Origin: an uncultured Oscillospiraceae bacterium
GTDB lineage: Bacteria > Bacillota > Clostridia > Oscillospirales > Oscillospiraceae
Length of the DNA stretch: 64,000 bases
Direction: 5' to 3'
Assembly: GCA_947629915.1 (NCBI GenBank)
Contig: CANRFN010000002.1
Location: 55,732 to 119,731 of the forward strand
The notes beneath the pieces were generated by a model. The model had not been told where the DNA came from and ran no database searches. It saw nothing but the letters and a program-made list of their open reading frames with translations. The translations under genes were made by a program, and so were the position numbers. Below are positions 47,933 to 57,052 of the stretch, in pieces. Within the stretch, counting starts at the first letter, position 1; the number at the start of each line of letters is the position of its first letter.

Positions 47933-48955
47933 TCACTGGATCGCGCCGGTCTTGGTGAGGAGATCCACCATGTTGGTTCTCCACTTGGCGATGTAGTCCT
48001 GGGCCTCCTTGCCGGTGTAGCCCAGGGGGTTGATGTAGAAGTAGCCCAGCATGGTCTTGTAGCTGGAGTCTGCATAGGCCTGGGAGAAGGCGTCCTGCAG
48101 GATCTTCACGATGTTCTCATCGGTGCCCTCTTTCACGAAGATGCCGTAGAAGGGGCCCCAGGGGAGATACTGGGCGAAGTCCGGGTACTCCGCGGTGACC
48201 AGGGGCACATCGCTCATCATGGACACCGGCTCGGTGGCCAGCATGCAGAGCCACTTGAGATCGCCGGACTTGTACTCCTGATAGCCCATCTGCACCTTGC
48301 AGACGGTGAAGTCGCACTGGCCGTTCAGCACGGCCTCTTTGGCGGAGGCATCGCTGCTGTACTCCACCTGCTCAAAGGTGGCGCCGGTGACGCCGGTGAT
48401 CATGGCGGCAACCTCCCAGGGGAGACCGCCCTTGCCGGTGGTGGCCAGCTTCACAGCGGTGCCTCCCTTGGCGGCGTTCACGAGATCCGTGAGGGACTTG
48501 TACGGGGCGTCCTTGCCCACCACGATGCCGGTGGTCTCATCGCCGATGAGGAGAATGCAGGTGAAGTTGTCGTAGGTCAGGCTGGAGATGCCCAGTTTGT
48601 CGTAGAGGGCCGGGTTCTCCGCGCCCATCAAGAGGTTCAGGCCGTCTGCGGACTGGTGGTACACGAACTCCGTGGCCACCGCGCCGGTGTCTCCGGTCTT
48701 GTTGGTGAGCACCAGGTTGGTGTTCAGTTTGTCCTGGGCCAGCACCGCCAGGGGCCGCATGATGGAGTCCGTGCCGCCGCCCACGCCCCACTGAATGATG
48801 CCGTTGAGTTCCTTGGGGGGATAGCCGATCACGTTGCCGATGTTGCCCTCGGCGGCGGAGAGGTCCCCCTCCGAGGTGTCCGCCTGGCAGCCCGCCAGGA
48901 GGGAGAAGGCCAGCACTGCCGCGAGAAGGGCGGCCAGCCATTTCAGCCGTTTCAT
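47933..48955 (-). CDS. TctC-type tricarboxylate-binding lipoprotein
   Basis: A 340-residue protein. The lipoprotein signal is MKRLKWLAALLAAVLAFSLLAGC, lipidated Cys23. The mature part has the Bug/TctC pattern: IIQWGVGGGTDSIMRPLAVLAQ, an NTKTGDTGAVATEFV-like block, and a TTGKGGLPWEVAA loop. Such proteins deliver carboxylates to TctA/TctB membrane proteins. No tctA or tctB is present here; a single-component-type permease is next door instead. GAAGGAGG precedes the ATG. Confidence 0.88.
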   Translation of the reverse strand: MKRLKWLAALLAAVLAFSLLAGCQADTSEGDLSAAEGNIGNVIGYPPKELNGIIQWGVGGGTDSIMRPLAVLAQDKLNTNLVLTNKTGDTGAVATEFVYHQSADGLNLLMGAENPALYDKLGISSLTYDNFTCILLIGDETTGIVVGKDAPYKSLTDLVNAAKGGTAVKLATTGKGGLPWEVAAMITGVTGATFEQVEYSSDASAKEAVLNGQCDFTVCKVQMGYQEYKSGDLKWLCMLATEPVSMMSDVPLVTAEYPDFAQYLPWGPFYGIFVKEGTDENIVKILQDAFSQAYADSSYKTMLGYFYINPLGYTGKEAQDYIAKWRTNMVDLLTKTGAIQ

Positions 48956-48978
48956 AGAATTCCTCCTTCAAACACCAC

Positions 48979-50124
48979 TCAGAGGCGGATGGTGGCGGTG
49001 CCCTCCAGCAGCAGGTTGGCCGTGCGGAAGCCGAAGGTGTCCTCAATGACGGGCTCCGGGCCGTTCTCCTGGAAGTCCACGCCGCACTCCAGGATGCCGC
49101 CGGGGTGGCCGATGCGGATGAACTGGGTGTCTGCATTGGGGTTCAGCACCTGCTGCACGATGCTGCCGGGCACCACGGCCGCGGCGGCGGTGCACATGGC
49201 GCCGGTCATGGCATAGCTGGGATGGGTCTTCTGCATGGACATCATGCGGCTGAGAAGGTCGATGTCGCCTTTGCCGATGGCCTTGCCGTCCGCCGTGACG
49301 TAGTCCTCCGGCTCCCCCACAAAGGTCATCTTGGGGATGCCCGGGGTGTCCCAGGCGGAGCGGGTGTAGTCCTCGATGAGGCCCAGCTTCACCGCCGCGA
49401 GGCCCCGGACGGTCTCCAGCAGGTCCAGCTTGGCTGCGTCTGCGTTCAGCTCATCCGGGAGCTCCTTGCCGGTGAGGCCCAGGTCCTTGGCCTTTACGAA
49501 GACAAGGGGGTTGGCGGCGTCCACGATGGAGACCTGTACCGGGCCGAAGCCGGGCACGTCCAGGGTGTCCACCGCGTTGCCCGTGGGCAGCAGGCCGTGG
49601 CCCAACGTGCCGGAGGGCTGGACGAACTTCAGCCGGATGGGGGAGGCGGTGCCGGGGACGCCTGCGATGGCAAATGTGCCGCTGTATGCCACCTCGCCGC
49701 CGGGGGTCTGGACATCGCTGATGATGATCTTGTCCGTGTTGGTGTTGTAGATCCGCACCGAGGTGGTGCCGTCCTTGGCCTCCACCAGGCCCTTCTCGAT
49801 GGCGAAGGGCCCTACCCCGGAGGAGATGTTGCCGCAGTTGCCCTTGTAGCTCACCAGGGGCTTATCCACGGAGACCTGCGCAAAGGTGTAGTCCACATCG
49901 GCGTCCGGCCGATCGGACTTCTTCACGATGGCCACCTTGCTTGTGACGGACTGGGACCCGCCCAGGCCGTCGATCTGCTTCTTGTCCGGGCTGCCCATCA
50001 GCCGGAGCAGCAGGGGCTCCCAGGCGTCATGATCCGCCGGCAGGTCTGTCTCCAGCAGATACACGCCCTTGCTGGTGCCGCCCCGCAGGATGGACACCGG
50101 CAGCTTCACTTTTTTCCCTTCCAT
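48979..50124 (-). CDS. PrpF-family isomerase (aconitate/oxalomesaconate isomerase type)
   Basis: A 381-residue protein, ATG 50124 with GAGGAGG upstream. It has the duplicated DAP-epimerase-like fold expected of the family. The N-terminal motif LPVSILRGGTSKGVYL and SYKGNCGNISSGVGPFAI (with the catalytic Cys) are typical. PrpF proteins isomerise trans-aconitate, 2-methylaconitate or 4-oxalomesaconate. Sitting between an aconitase-type hydratase and tricarboxylate uptake genes, trans-/cis-aconitate interconversion feeding citrate is the natural guess. Confidence 0.88.
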   Translation of the reverse strand: MEGKKVKLPVSILRGGTSKGVYLLETDLPADHDAWEPLLLRLMGSPDKKQIDGLGGSQSVTSKVAIVKKSDRPDADVDYTFAQVSVDKPLVSYKGNCGNISSGVGPFAIEKGLVEAKDGTTSVRIYNTNTDKIIISDVQTPGGEVAYSGTFAIAGVPGTASPIRLKFVQPSGTLGHGLLPTGNAVDTLDVPGFGPVQVSIVDAANPLVFVKAKDLGLTGKELPDELNADAAKLDLLETVRGLAAVKLGLIEDYTRSAWDTPGIPKMTFVGEPEDYVTADGKAIGKGDIDLLSRMMSMQKTHPSYAMTGAMCTAAAAVVPGSIVQQVLNPNADTQFIRIGHPGGILECGVDFQENGPEPVIEDTFGFRTANLLLEGTATIRL

Positions 50125-50143
50125 ACGCGTGTTCCTCCTCGTA

Positions 50144-51763
50144 TCAATTTCCGCCTTTGCGGGTGCGGTTGTAGTTGATGAGCGACCCGCAGCGGATGAT
50201 CTCCTTCTCCTCATCGGTGAGAGCGGCCACCTTCAGGGACAGGGGGTGGACCTTCTCGCCCAGCACCCAGGCGGGGATCTCCGCCATGTCGCCGTCCAGG
50301 GCAGACAGGATGTTGGGGACAAAGATGTAGTCGTCATCGGCAAAGTCCGCCTCGCCGTTGAGGACGAAGGGAACCATGCCCCAATTGATGAGGTTGGAAC
50401 GGTAGCGCTTGGTGGCGTACTCCTGGACGATGTTGGCGCCGCCCAGAAGAACGCGCTGGCAGGAGGCGGCCTGCTCCCGGGCGGAGCCGTCTCCCGGCTT
50501 CACCGCGTAGATGGTGCTGGAGAGGTCCACGTCCCCGTCCTGAATGTCGGCGCAGCCGGGGAGGGTGCGCACCTGGTCCAGGACCTTGGCCACTTCCGCC
50601 GGGCAGTTGCCGGCCTTGCGGGCCTTCTCGTTGTTCATGACAGCCTTGGCCTTGCCCACATACTCCGGCACCCGGCGGCTCAGGGTAAACTCCGCCAGGC
50701 CCATGGGGTTGGAGCGGAAGGAGCCGGTCTCGCCGGAGGGGATGAGCTCGTCTGTGGTGGTGACGGGATCGGTGATATAGGCGCAGACCTTCAGCAGCAT
50801 GTGCTGGTTCAGGGCGGGCAGCTCCGGCCAGTCCTTGATGTTGGGGCCGCAGACCAGGGTCTCGTTGAGGTCGCCCTTGCCGAAGCCCTGATACACCCGG
50901 TGCTCGTAGGCGGTGGGGTCGTAGGTGAAGGCGGGGCACTCGTAGGTGTAGCCCAGCTCATCGGCGGCGGTGATCCGGCCGCCGTTGGCCGCGGTGGCCG
51001 CCACAGAGCGGGCGTCCATCAGGGCCACGCTGGCGATCTGGCCGTTGCCGGGCTTGGAGCCCTCCCGGTTGGGGAAGTTGCGGGTGGTGTGCCGCACGGA
51101 GAGGCCGCCGTGGGCCGGGGTGTCTCCTGCGCCGAAGCAGGGGCCGCAGAAGGCCGTGCGGATGGTGGCGCCCGCCGCGATCAGCTTCTCGATGGCGCCC
51201 TTGCGCACCAGGTCCAGCATGACCGCCTGGCTGCTGGGGTACACGCCCAGGGCGAACTCGTCTGTGCCGGTGCTCTTGCCGTCCAGGAGATAGGCCGCCT
51301 CCATGATGTTGGAGTACGTGCCGCCGGCGCAGCCGGCGATGGTGCCCTGGTCTGCGTACAGGGCGCCGTCCTTTACCTTCTCCCACAGGTTCAGGTGCAG
51401 GTCCGGGCGCTTGATGAGCTTCTTGGCGTCCTCTTCCACGGCGTGGAGGATGTCGTCCAGGTTTGCGTTCAGCTCGCGGATCTCGTAGCCGTTAGAGGGG
51501 TGGAAGGGCAGGGCGATCATGCTGTGAACGGTGGAGAGGTCCACGTAGACGCAGCCGTCGTAGTAGGCCACATCGGCGGGATCCAGCTGCCGGAAGTCCT
51601 CGGGCCGTCCGTGGGCGGTGAGGAAGGCCTTGGTGTCCTCATCGGTGCGCCAGACAGAGCTGAGGCAGGTGGTCTCGGTGGTCATGACATCGATGCCGTT
51701 GCGGTAGTCCGTGCTCATGGTGGAGACGCCGGGGCCCACAAACTCCATGACCTTGTTCTTCAC
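50144..51763 (-). pseudogene. Aconitase-type hydratase, 3' two-thirds (split by IS)
   Basis: About 540 codons ending in IIRCGSLINYNRTRKGGN. They carry aconitase-family blocks (GCAGGTYSNIMEAAYLL and AFCGPCFGAGDTPAHGGLSVRHTTRNFPNREGSK, plus a swivel domain with ANIVQEYATKRYRSNLINWGMVPF). The N-terminal 225 residues are at 54195-54857. Removing the IS plus one target copy rejoins KNGYVKN to KVMEFVGPG in frame. An ATG near the new 5' edge could start a fragment, but it would lack the N-terminal domain and should not be active alone. Confidence 0.88.
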
Positions 51764-51843
51764 TATAGAGTCGGACTTTGGAGTAGATCAGTTCCATTCT
51801 TGGAAACAAATTGAATCAATAAAAATAGCAAAATATTCCATGT

Positions 51844-51880
51844 AAAAAAGAGGAAGCCAAAATAGGCTTCCTCTTTTTTA
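51844..51880. terminator. Bidirectional terminator at the IS left end
   Basis: AAAAAAGAGGAAGCC pairs with GGCTTCCTCTTTTTT around AAAATA. A-tract and T-tract flank the stem, so it works on both strands. Confidence 0.88.
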
Positions 51881-51944
51881 CAATCTAGGTTGCCAATTTA
51901 TTCCATCGTGTAAATAAACTCCTAAATATTCCTTTTAATGGGAG

Positions 51945-51973
51945 TTGACTTCCTTTTAAAAATATGCTACTAT
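51945..51973 (+). promoter_or_regulatory. IS internal promoter
   Basis: TTGACT (51945-51950), 17 bases, TACTAT (51968-51973), 36 bases before the accessory ORF. Confidence 0.7.
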
Positions 51974-52009
51974 GGGAGTCGATTCTTTTGAAAAGGGGGT
52001 GAGTAAGCG

Positions 52010-52378
52010 ATGAGGACCGACTACTATCACAATAAGAAAAATGGGTGTGTCTATGTATACCAAGCAGAGAGCTACTATGACCCAGCTAAGAAGCGATGCG
52101 GAACGCGGAGGAAGCTCATAGGGAAGCTGGACGAGAACGGTGAGGTGATACCAACAGGGAAGCGTGGGCGCCCACCGAAGCAACCAAGCATGGATGCTGA
52201 GGGCGGAGCAATGCCCTCCACGGGCTCCGTCAGCAGCGTCAATATCACCACAGATCAGGCTGAGCAGGATGAGGAACTTGCCAGGCTGCATACTGAGCTA
52301 GCACAGCTCAAACTCGAGAACCTCGAGTTGAGGAGCATCGTCGATTCGATTGTCAATGCCGTTTCCAGATATAGGTAA
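52010..52378 (+). CDS. IS accessory protein with coiled-coil tail
   Basis: A 122-residue protein, ATG 52010 after a GGGGGTGAG site. Residues ~1-55 read CVYVYQAESYYDPAKKRC...LIGKLDENGEVIPTGKRGRPP, a domain shared with the stand-alone protein at 7259. Residues ~80-120 are a heptad coiled coil (QDEELARLHTELAQLKLENLELRSIV). It probably helps transposition or its control. It ends 142 bases before the transposase start, with a strong hairpin between. Confidence 0.75.
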   Translation: MRTDYYHNKKNGCVYVYQAESYYDPAKKRCGTRRKLIGKLDENGEVIPTGKRGRPPKQPSMDAEGGAMPSTGSVSSVNITTDQAEQDEELARLHTELAQLKLENLELRSIVDSIVNAVSRYR

Positions 52379-52390
52379 AAGGCAACAAAA

Positions 52391-52423
52391 TGCCCCGTCC
52401 CAGCCGATATCTGGGACGGGGCA
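52391..52423 (+). promoter_or_regulatory. Strong intercistronic hairpin in the IS
   Basis: TGCCCCGTCCCA pairs perfectly with TGGGACGGGGCA over nine bases. There is no T-run. It sits between the accessory ORF and the transposase and may limit transposase expression or read-in. Confidence 0.65.
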
Positions 52424-52520
52424 CCGGAGGAGAACTGTCACAACCCAAGCGCACAGATCGATAATCAAAAGTACAAAATCTACGTATATTCAGCCGCTAT
52501 TTGAACTGGAGGTACCGAAA

Positions 52521-53999
52521 ATGTTTGAAATTTTGCGATTCATCCAGGACCAACTGATATACTTCCTGGGATGCTTCAATTCACCTTCCTATCAGATTTT
52601 TGTGCTCATCGTGATGGGCATGCTTATGAAGCGGGACCATTATGGTGTCACATCCCTAGTACGCGGCCTCGAGATTAACCCAAAGCACTATTGCTCCCTC
52701 CTCGACTTTTTCCACAACCGATTGATCGATTTGAATCGGATCCGCCTGTCATGGTATCGTTGCTTGGCGGACCATAAGCAAGTATACACAACCAACGGCA
52801 AAGTCGAGCTTATTGGAGACGGTACAACAAAAAAGCACCAGTTGGGTAATATTCCCGGTGTCTATAAGCAATACAAATATGGGGACAAAATGGTGCAGGT
52901 CTCATATTTCTTTGGTATGTTTTGGGGCACAGTAGGTGTGGTATGCGCTTCATCAGGCGGTTTCTATTGCATACCAGCTTTTTTAAGCATACAACAAGGT
53001 CTCAAATCACTAAAGCTATGGTTCGATACCATATCTCCGGAAAGAGTAGAATATGTTGAGCAACATACAAAGTCGCATATTGAGCAGATAATGGATGGTG
53101 CTGCTGAAGTGGCAAAAGGAATGGGACGGCCTTGCATAGTCTCTCTCGATCGGTACTTCCTTTCAACGCCCCTACTGAAACGGATGGACGTGGCGAATGC
53201 CTCTCAGCGCATTATTGATGTTGTGGCTCGGGTTCAAAATCCTTGTAGCGCATACGAACTACCCCCGGCTCGTGAGCCCCACCAGCGAGGTGCTCCGAAA
53301 AAGAAAGGCGAAAAAGTAGAGATTTTCAAACTTTTTGACCAAAAAGATCTCTTTTCTGAGGCAAAAGTGTTCCTGTATGGCAAAGAGGAAGTTGTAAAGC
53401 GTCATGCTGTGAAGCTATTGTGGCACAAGCATCTGATCCAGTTTGTCCTGGTTATCCGGCAAGACGGTTCTAAAAGTGTCTTTGCCAGCACTGACCTGGA
53501 GCTTTCCCCGGAGCAGATCATTGAGGTCTATAGCCGCAGGTTCAAGATCGAGTTAGGCTTCCGCAGCCTGAAGCAAGTTATGGCTGCTTTCTCTGGAAGG
53601 TTCTGGTCCAAGGATCTGCCCAAGCCCAATCGTTTCAAGAAGAAGGATGAACCAGACAGCCTCGCCCAAGTCACCGACCCAAAACAGCGGGAACTGATCC
53701 TGGATACCATAGAGGCACATGAGCGCTTCGCCACCATGGCTGCTATCGCAATGGGTATCGCCCAGATGATCGCCGCTAACCCTGTCTTTGCTAAAACTGT
53801 CAGGAAACACCGCTGGCTGCGCACTCCCCACAAAGGGGACACCGTGTCCGAGGAGACAGTGGTCTACTACCTCTCCTCCCGAATTTCGACCATACTGCGT
53901 TATGCGCCCGTTTTCAACGCTATTGCAATAATTCGCGATTACCAGGAACCCCTGGATTTGCCCCAGAAGGACTCTCGGGGCGGCTCCAAAGCCGCCTAA
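52521..53999 (+). CDS. DDE transposase of the IS4 superfamily
   Basis: A 492-residue protein. I chose ATG 52521, eight bases after GGAGG; the frame is open to 52350 but that part spans the hairpin. Catalytic candidates are Asp in KVELIGDGTTKKH, Asp in CIVSLDRYFLST, and Glu in the YSRRFKIELGFRSLKQ block, the Y-(2)-R-(3)-E-(6)-K signature of DDE_Tnp_1. The gene is uninterrupted, so the element could still move. Confidence 0.88.
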   Translation: MFEILRFIQDQLIYFLGCFNSPSYQIFVLIVMGMLMKRDHYGVTSLVRGLEINPKHYCSLLDFFHNRLIDLNRIRLSWYRCLADHKQVYTTNGKVELIGDGTTKKHQLGNIPGVYKQYKYGDKMVQVSYFFGMFWGTVGVVCASSGGFYCIPAFLSIQQGLKSLKLWFDTISPERVEYVEQHTKSHIEQIMDGAAEVAKGMGRPCIVSLDRYFLSTPLLKRMDVANASQRIIDVVARVQNPCSAYELPPAREPHQRGAPKKKGEKVEIFKLFDQKDLFSEAKVFLYGKEEVVKRHAVKLLWHKHLIQFVLVIRQDGSKSVFASTDLELSPEQIIEVYSRRFKIELGFRSLKQVMAAFSGRFWSKDLPKPNRFKKKDEPDSLAQVTDPKQRELILDTIEAHERFATMAAIAMGIAQMIAANPVFAKTVRKHRWLRTPHKGDTVSEETVVYYLSSRISTILRYAPVFNAIAIIRDYQEPLDLPQKDSRGGSKAA

Positions 54000-54194
54000 C
54001 GCCCTCCGGAACCCCTCCGGGGCCCCTCTGAGACGCTCTCGGCCTTCCGGAGCCGTCTCGAAATGGCTGCTGCATCCTTACAAGTAAATTTTTACCAGAA
54101 TTCGCAGAGCTGTCGCAGGGGGGCACTCTGTGCTTTTTTGAATTGACATTAAATCGATACTTTAACATTATTTACCGCAAAGTCAGACTGTATA

Positions 54195-54857
54195 GTTCTT
54201 CACATAGCCATTTTTAAAGACCGCGGATACGATGGCGATGGCGATGTCCTGGGGGCCGATGCCCGGGCGGGGCTTGCCGTCCAGGTACACGCATATGACC
54301 TCCGGGTAGTCCGCATCCCAGGTCTGCTCCAGAATCTGCTTCACCAGCTCGCCGCCGCCCTCGCCCACGGCCATGGTGCCGAGAGCGCCGTACCGGGTGT
54401 GGGAGTCTGAGCCCAGGATCATCTTGCCGCCGCCGGCCATGGTCTCCCGCATGTACTGGTGGATGACGCCCATGTGCGGGGGCAGGTAGATGCCGCCGTA
54501 CTTCTTGCAGGCGGTGAGGCCGAAGACGTGGTCGTCCTCGTTGATGGTGCCGCCTACGGCGCAGAGGCTGTTGTGGCAGCAGGTGAGCACATACGGCAGG
54601 GGGAACCGGTCCAGGCCGGAGGCCCGGGCGGTCTGGATGATGCCCACATAGGTGAGGTCGTGGGAGGTGATGGCATCAAACTTGATGCGCAGGCGCTTGG
54701 GATCGCTGTTCTGGTTGTGGGCCTGCAGGATCCCGTAGGCGATGGTGCCTTTCTTGGCCTCCTCCTGGGAGACCTTGACGGCCCCGCCGGCCTCCTGTTC
54801 AGGGACCAGGGTCTTGCCGTCCAGTAGATAGACGCCGGAATCGTAGAGCTTTACCAT
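54195..54857 (-). pseudogene. Aconitase-type hydratase, 5' fragment (split by IS)
   Basis: ATG 54857 follows GAGAGGAG. About 220 residues of the aconitase N-terminal domain are present ([69 protein letters not shown]). The frame then enters the IS and stops three codons later (54183). It was the first gene of the tricarboxylate operon, and its own promoter region is intact upstream. It would have interconverted citrate/aconitate/isocitrate or a related pair. Confidence 0.9.
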
Positions 54858-55223
54858 GAAAATTCTCCTCTCTCGTTGCCTTGGACAGATTGCATAAAAA
54901 TGGATGGGAAAACTGCGCCCATTTGCTGCAGGTAGAATACACGTTGGCGCCGAGAAAGTGAAATTCCAGTTTTTCATTGAAAGTATGGCAAGAGGCTATG
55001 ACGGTCTATCTTTTCATGGAAGGAAGTTGGAAAAGTTGCCAAAGGGGTCTCCCAGGTTCGGTCTAGAGGTCTGGTGCGCCGGGGTGGGGGATAAGCCGTG
55101 GGGCGGTTATGCATTGTTGGAATGCCAAGTATGAAAAGCATTCATGGCAAACGGAAAAATATTGTGCTAGAATGGACGCACGGCAGCAAAAACGGCAGAT
55201 AAATGCGGAAAGGAAGCGCCCCT
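54858..55223. promoter_or_regulatory. Divergent control region between the tricarboxylate operon and its LysR gene
   Basis: 366 bases without a gene. GAATGC (55120-55125) and GCATTC (55138-55143) form an inverted repeat with 12 bases between. It is LysR-like (a T-N11-A type site can be placed inside it). A weak promoter for the regulator is TGGCAA-17-TAGAAT ending at 55172. GGAAAGGAAG before GTG 55224 is the ribosome site. Confidence 0.5.
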
Positions 55224-56150
55224 GTGGATTTTAGAGAACTGACCTACGTGCTGGCCATCGCCAGACATCAGAACATCACCAAAGCGGCGGAATCCCTGTT
55301 TGTGAGCCAGCCCACCCTCAGCAAGTTCCTGATCGGCCTGGAGAAGGACATCGGTCTGCCTCTCTTCCAGAAGATCGGACACCGCTATCAGCTCACCTAC
55401 GCCGGTGAGCGGTATGTGGAGACCGCCCAGAAGATCATCCGGCTGAAAAACGATCTGGACATGGAGATGGCGGACATCATCAAGCGGGACGTGGGCGTGG
55501 TAAAGGTGGCATTTTCCCCCATGCGCTGCTCCTACATGCTGCCTTTCACCTTGCCCGCCTTCCAGGCGGCCCACCCCAATGTGAAGGTGGAGATCTATGA
55601 GGGCTACGCCGATGACAACGACCGGAGGCTGCTCAGCGGTGAGATCGATGTCGCCTTCTACAGCAAGCCCAACCCCAACGACCTCAACCCCCAGATCGAG
55701 TACGAGACCCTGTGGCAGGAGGAGCTGTTGATCTGCACCTCGGAGAACCACCCCATCGGCCACTTCGCCCGGCCCAACCCGGCCAGCCGCTACCCCATGC
55801 TGAACCCGGCCCTCCTCCAGAAGGAACTGCTGCTGCAGATGCTGCCGGAGCAGCGGACCCGCCAGATCACGGACGACTACTTCCGCCAGCACGGACTCAC
55901 CTTTGAGAACGTGGTGTACACCAGCAACCTGCGGGCCATCATGGAGCTCGTCAGCGTGGGCTACGGCGTGGCATTCATCTTCGAGTCTCACCTCCGACAC
56001 CGGGAGATCACCCGGCCCATCCGTACATACAGCTTTGGCGAGCCCCGGAATCTCTGGGATTTTGTGGCCGCCTATCGGAAGGGCAGCTATGTCTCCAACT
56101 ACGTCCGGGAATTCATAGAGATGACCCGGCAATACTTCCACAAGGAATAA
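55224..56150 (+). CDS. LysR-family regulator of the tricarboxylate operon
   Basis: A 308-residue protein. I chose GTG 55224, eight bases after AAAGGAAG, because the fold begins at MDFRELTYVLAIARHQ; the ATG at 55203 would put seven extra residues before it. The HTH is NITKAAESLFVSQPTLSKFLIGLEKDIGLPLF. The remainder is the periplasmic-binding-like effector domain (VGVVKVAFSPMRCSYMLPFTLPAFQAAHPNVKVEIYEG). It is divergent from the hydratase gene and probably activates the operon when citrate or an aconitate isomer is bound. Confidence 0.92.
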   Translation: MDFRELTYVLAIARHQNITKAAESLFVSQPTLSKFLIGLEKDIGLPLFQKIGHRYQLTYAGERYVETAQKIIRLKNDLDMEMADIIKRDVGVVKVAFSPMRCSYMLPFTLPAFQAAHPNVKVEIYEGYADDNDRRLLSGEIDVAFYSKPNPNDLNPQIEYETLWQEELLICTSENHPIGHFARPNPASRYPMLNPALLQKELLLQMLPEQRTRQITDDYFRQHGLTFENVVYTSNLRAIMELVSVGYGVAFIFESHLRHREITRPIRTYSFGEPRNLWDFVAAYRKGSYVSNYVREFIEMTRQYFHKE

Positions 56151-56216
56151 TCAGCGTGACCTCAGACGCCTTTCTGGTATGCGCACCTTCCAGACCCTGT
56201 CCGGCGTCTTTGATTA

Positions 56217-56257
56217 GGGGCTGCCGCGTGTGGGGGCGCGGCAGCCCCGCCCCTTTT
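56217..56257 (+). terminator. Terminator of the LysR gene
   Basis: GGGGCTGCCGCG pairs perfectly with CGCGGCAGCCCC, then GCCCC and TTTT. Confidence 0.8.
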
Positions 56258-56290
56258 GGGGGGATACCCCAGACAACATTGAAAACTGCA

Positions 56291-56330
56291 AACGCCCCTG
56301 TCCGCCGGGAAGCCGGCGGGCAGGGGCGTT
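56291..56330 (-). terminator. Terminator of the membrane-protein gene
   Basis: AACGCCCCTG pairs with CAGGGGCGTT and CCGCCGG with CCGGCGG inside. On the minus strand it is followed by TGCAGTTTTC. Confidence 0.6.
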
Positions 56331-56357
56331 GTGTGTATTCCGATGCGGGGGAGGTGT

Positions 56358-56870
56358 TTAGTGCCTGCGGCGGGTGATCCGCCGGAGAAACATCTCCTCC
56401 AGGAGGTGAAAGCGGGGGATCAGGGGGTCGTAGACGAGAAAACAGAGGTTGAAGAGGACGATGGTGGCGATGATGAGGCCCGCCCCCATCTCCTCCGGGA
56501 GGAAGAACAGCAGGAGAATCGCCTCCACAGAGAGGATGATCCCATTGTAGAGGAGGAGCTTCACGATGAGCCGGAGGGGCTGGGGTAGTTTCTGCAGCTT
56601 GGGGTACAGGGCCGGATACCAGCCGAAAAAGCAGAGGAACATGGCATTCTGCTCGATGTCTGGGCACAGCATGAGGCTGAGCAGGGAGATGGCGGCCCAG
56701 ACCATCAGCTGGTATTTCACGCCGCAGGCCTTGCCGATGATCTCCAGGCACAGCCCTACAAACATCGGGGCGGCAAAGGTGCCGATGCCTGTGGCGGCCC
56801 CCAGCATCATAAGCACGATGCCCAGGGCGGCGGCGATGGAGCAGTACGCCAGGCGGTGGGCGGGTTTCAT
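56358..56870 (-). CDS. Polytopic membrane protein, unknown function
   Basis: About 170 residues with five hydrophobic helices (SIAAALGIVLMMLGAATGIGTFAAPMFVGL, LMVWAAISLLSLMLC, NGIILSVEAILLLFFL, AGLIIATIVLFNLCFLVY among them) and a basic tail (RRITRRRH). I placed the start at ATG 56870, but the nearest GGAGG is 16 bases away, so translation may be weak or the start differently placed. The general pattern resembles ECF-transporter S-component or Mpr-like small membrane proteins, but no signature allows a call. Confidence 0.6.
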   Translation of the reverse strand: MKPAHRLAYCSIAAALGIVLMMLGAATGIGTFAAPMFVGLCLEIIGKACGVKYQLMVWAAISLLSLMLCPDIEQNAMFLCFFGWYPALYPKLQKLPQPLRLIVKLLLYNGIILSVEAILLLFFLPEEMGAGLIIATIVLFNLCFLVYDPLIPRFHLLEEMFLRRITRRRH

Positions 56871-56909
56871 AGGGCGGATACAGATTCCTCCTTCCGGTCT
56901 GGATACAAA

Positions 56910-56943
56910 CAGTGGGATACGAGGTGACCTCGGTATCCCACTG
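56910..56943 (-). terminator. Terminator of nrdD
   Basis: CAGTGGGATAC and GAGG pair with GTATCCCACTG and CCTC (one unpaired base). On the minus strand TTTGT follows. Confidence 0.65.
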
Positions 56944-57052
56944 CGTGATGGTTGTTGTGTGTGACTGCGGCCCGGCAAATGCGCCAGAGCTTGTCCCGAA
57001 AAGGCGCTTGTCTCAGGACGGATGGAAGCGGGACGGTGGAACCGGTTGGGGA

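Larger units (their letters stand above)
51764..54194 (+). mobile_element. IS4-superfamily insertion sequence (2431 bp) inside the hydratase gene
   Basis: Terminal inverted repeats are TATAGAGTCGGACTTT (left) and, reversed, TATACAGTCTGACTTT (right), 14 of 16 matching. The flanking direct repeat GTTCTTCAC (51755-51763 and 54195-54203) is the 9-bp target duplication. The element holds a small accessory ORF and a DDE transposase. It also has a terminator at its left end that shields it from, and isolates, the host operon. It is transcribed against the host operon. Confidence 0.9.

Noticed and set aside
50144..54857. Two separate hydratase subunit genes (large and small) rather than one split gene
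   Set aside because: The junctions carry an exact target duplication and the protein rejoins in frame at KNGYVKN/KVMEF, so it is one gene interrupted by an IS.
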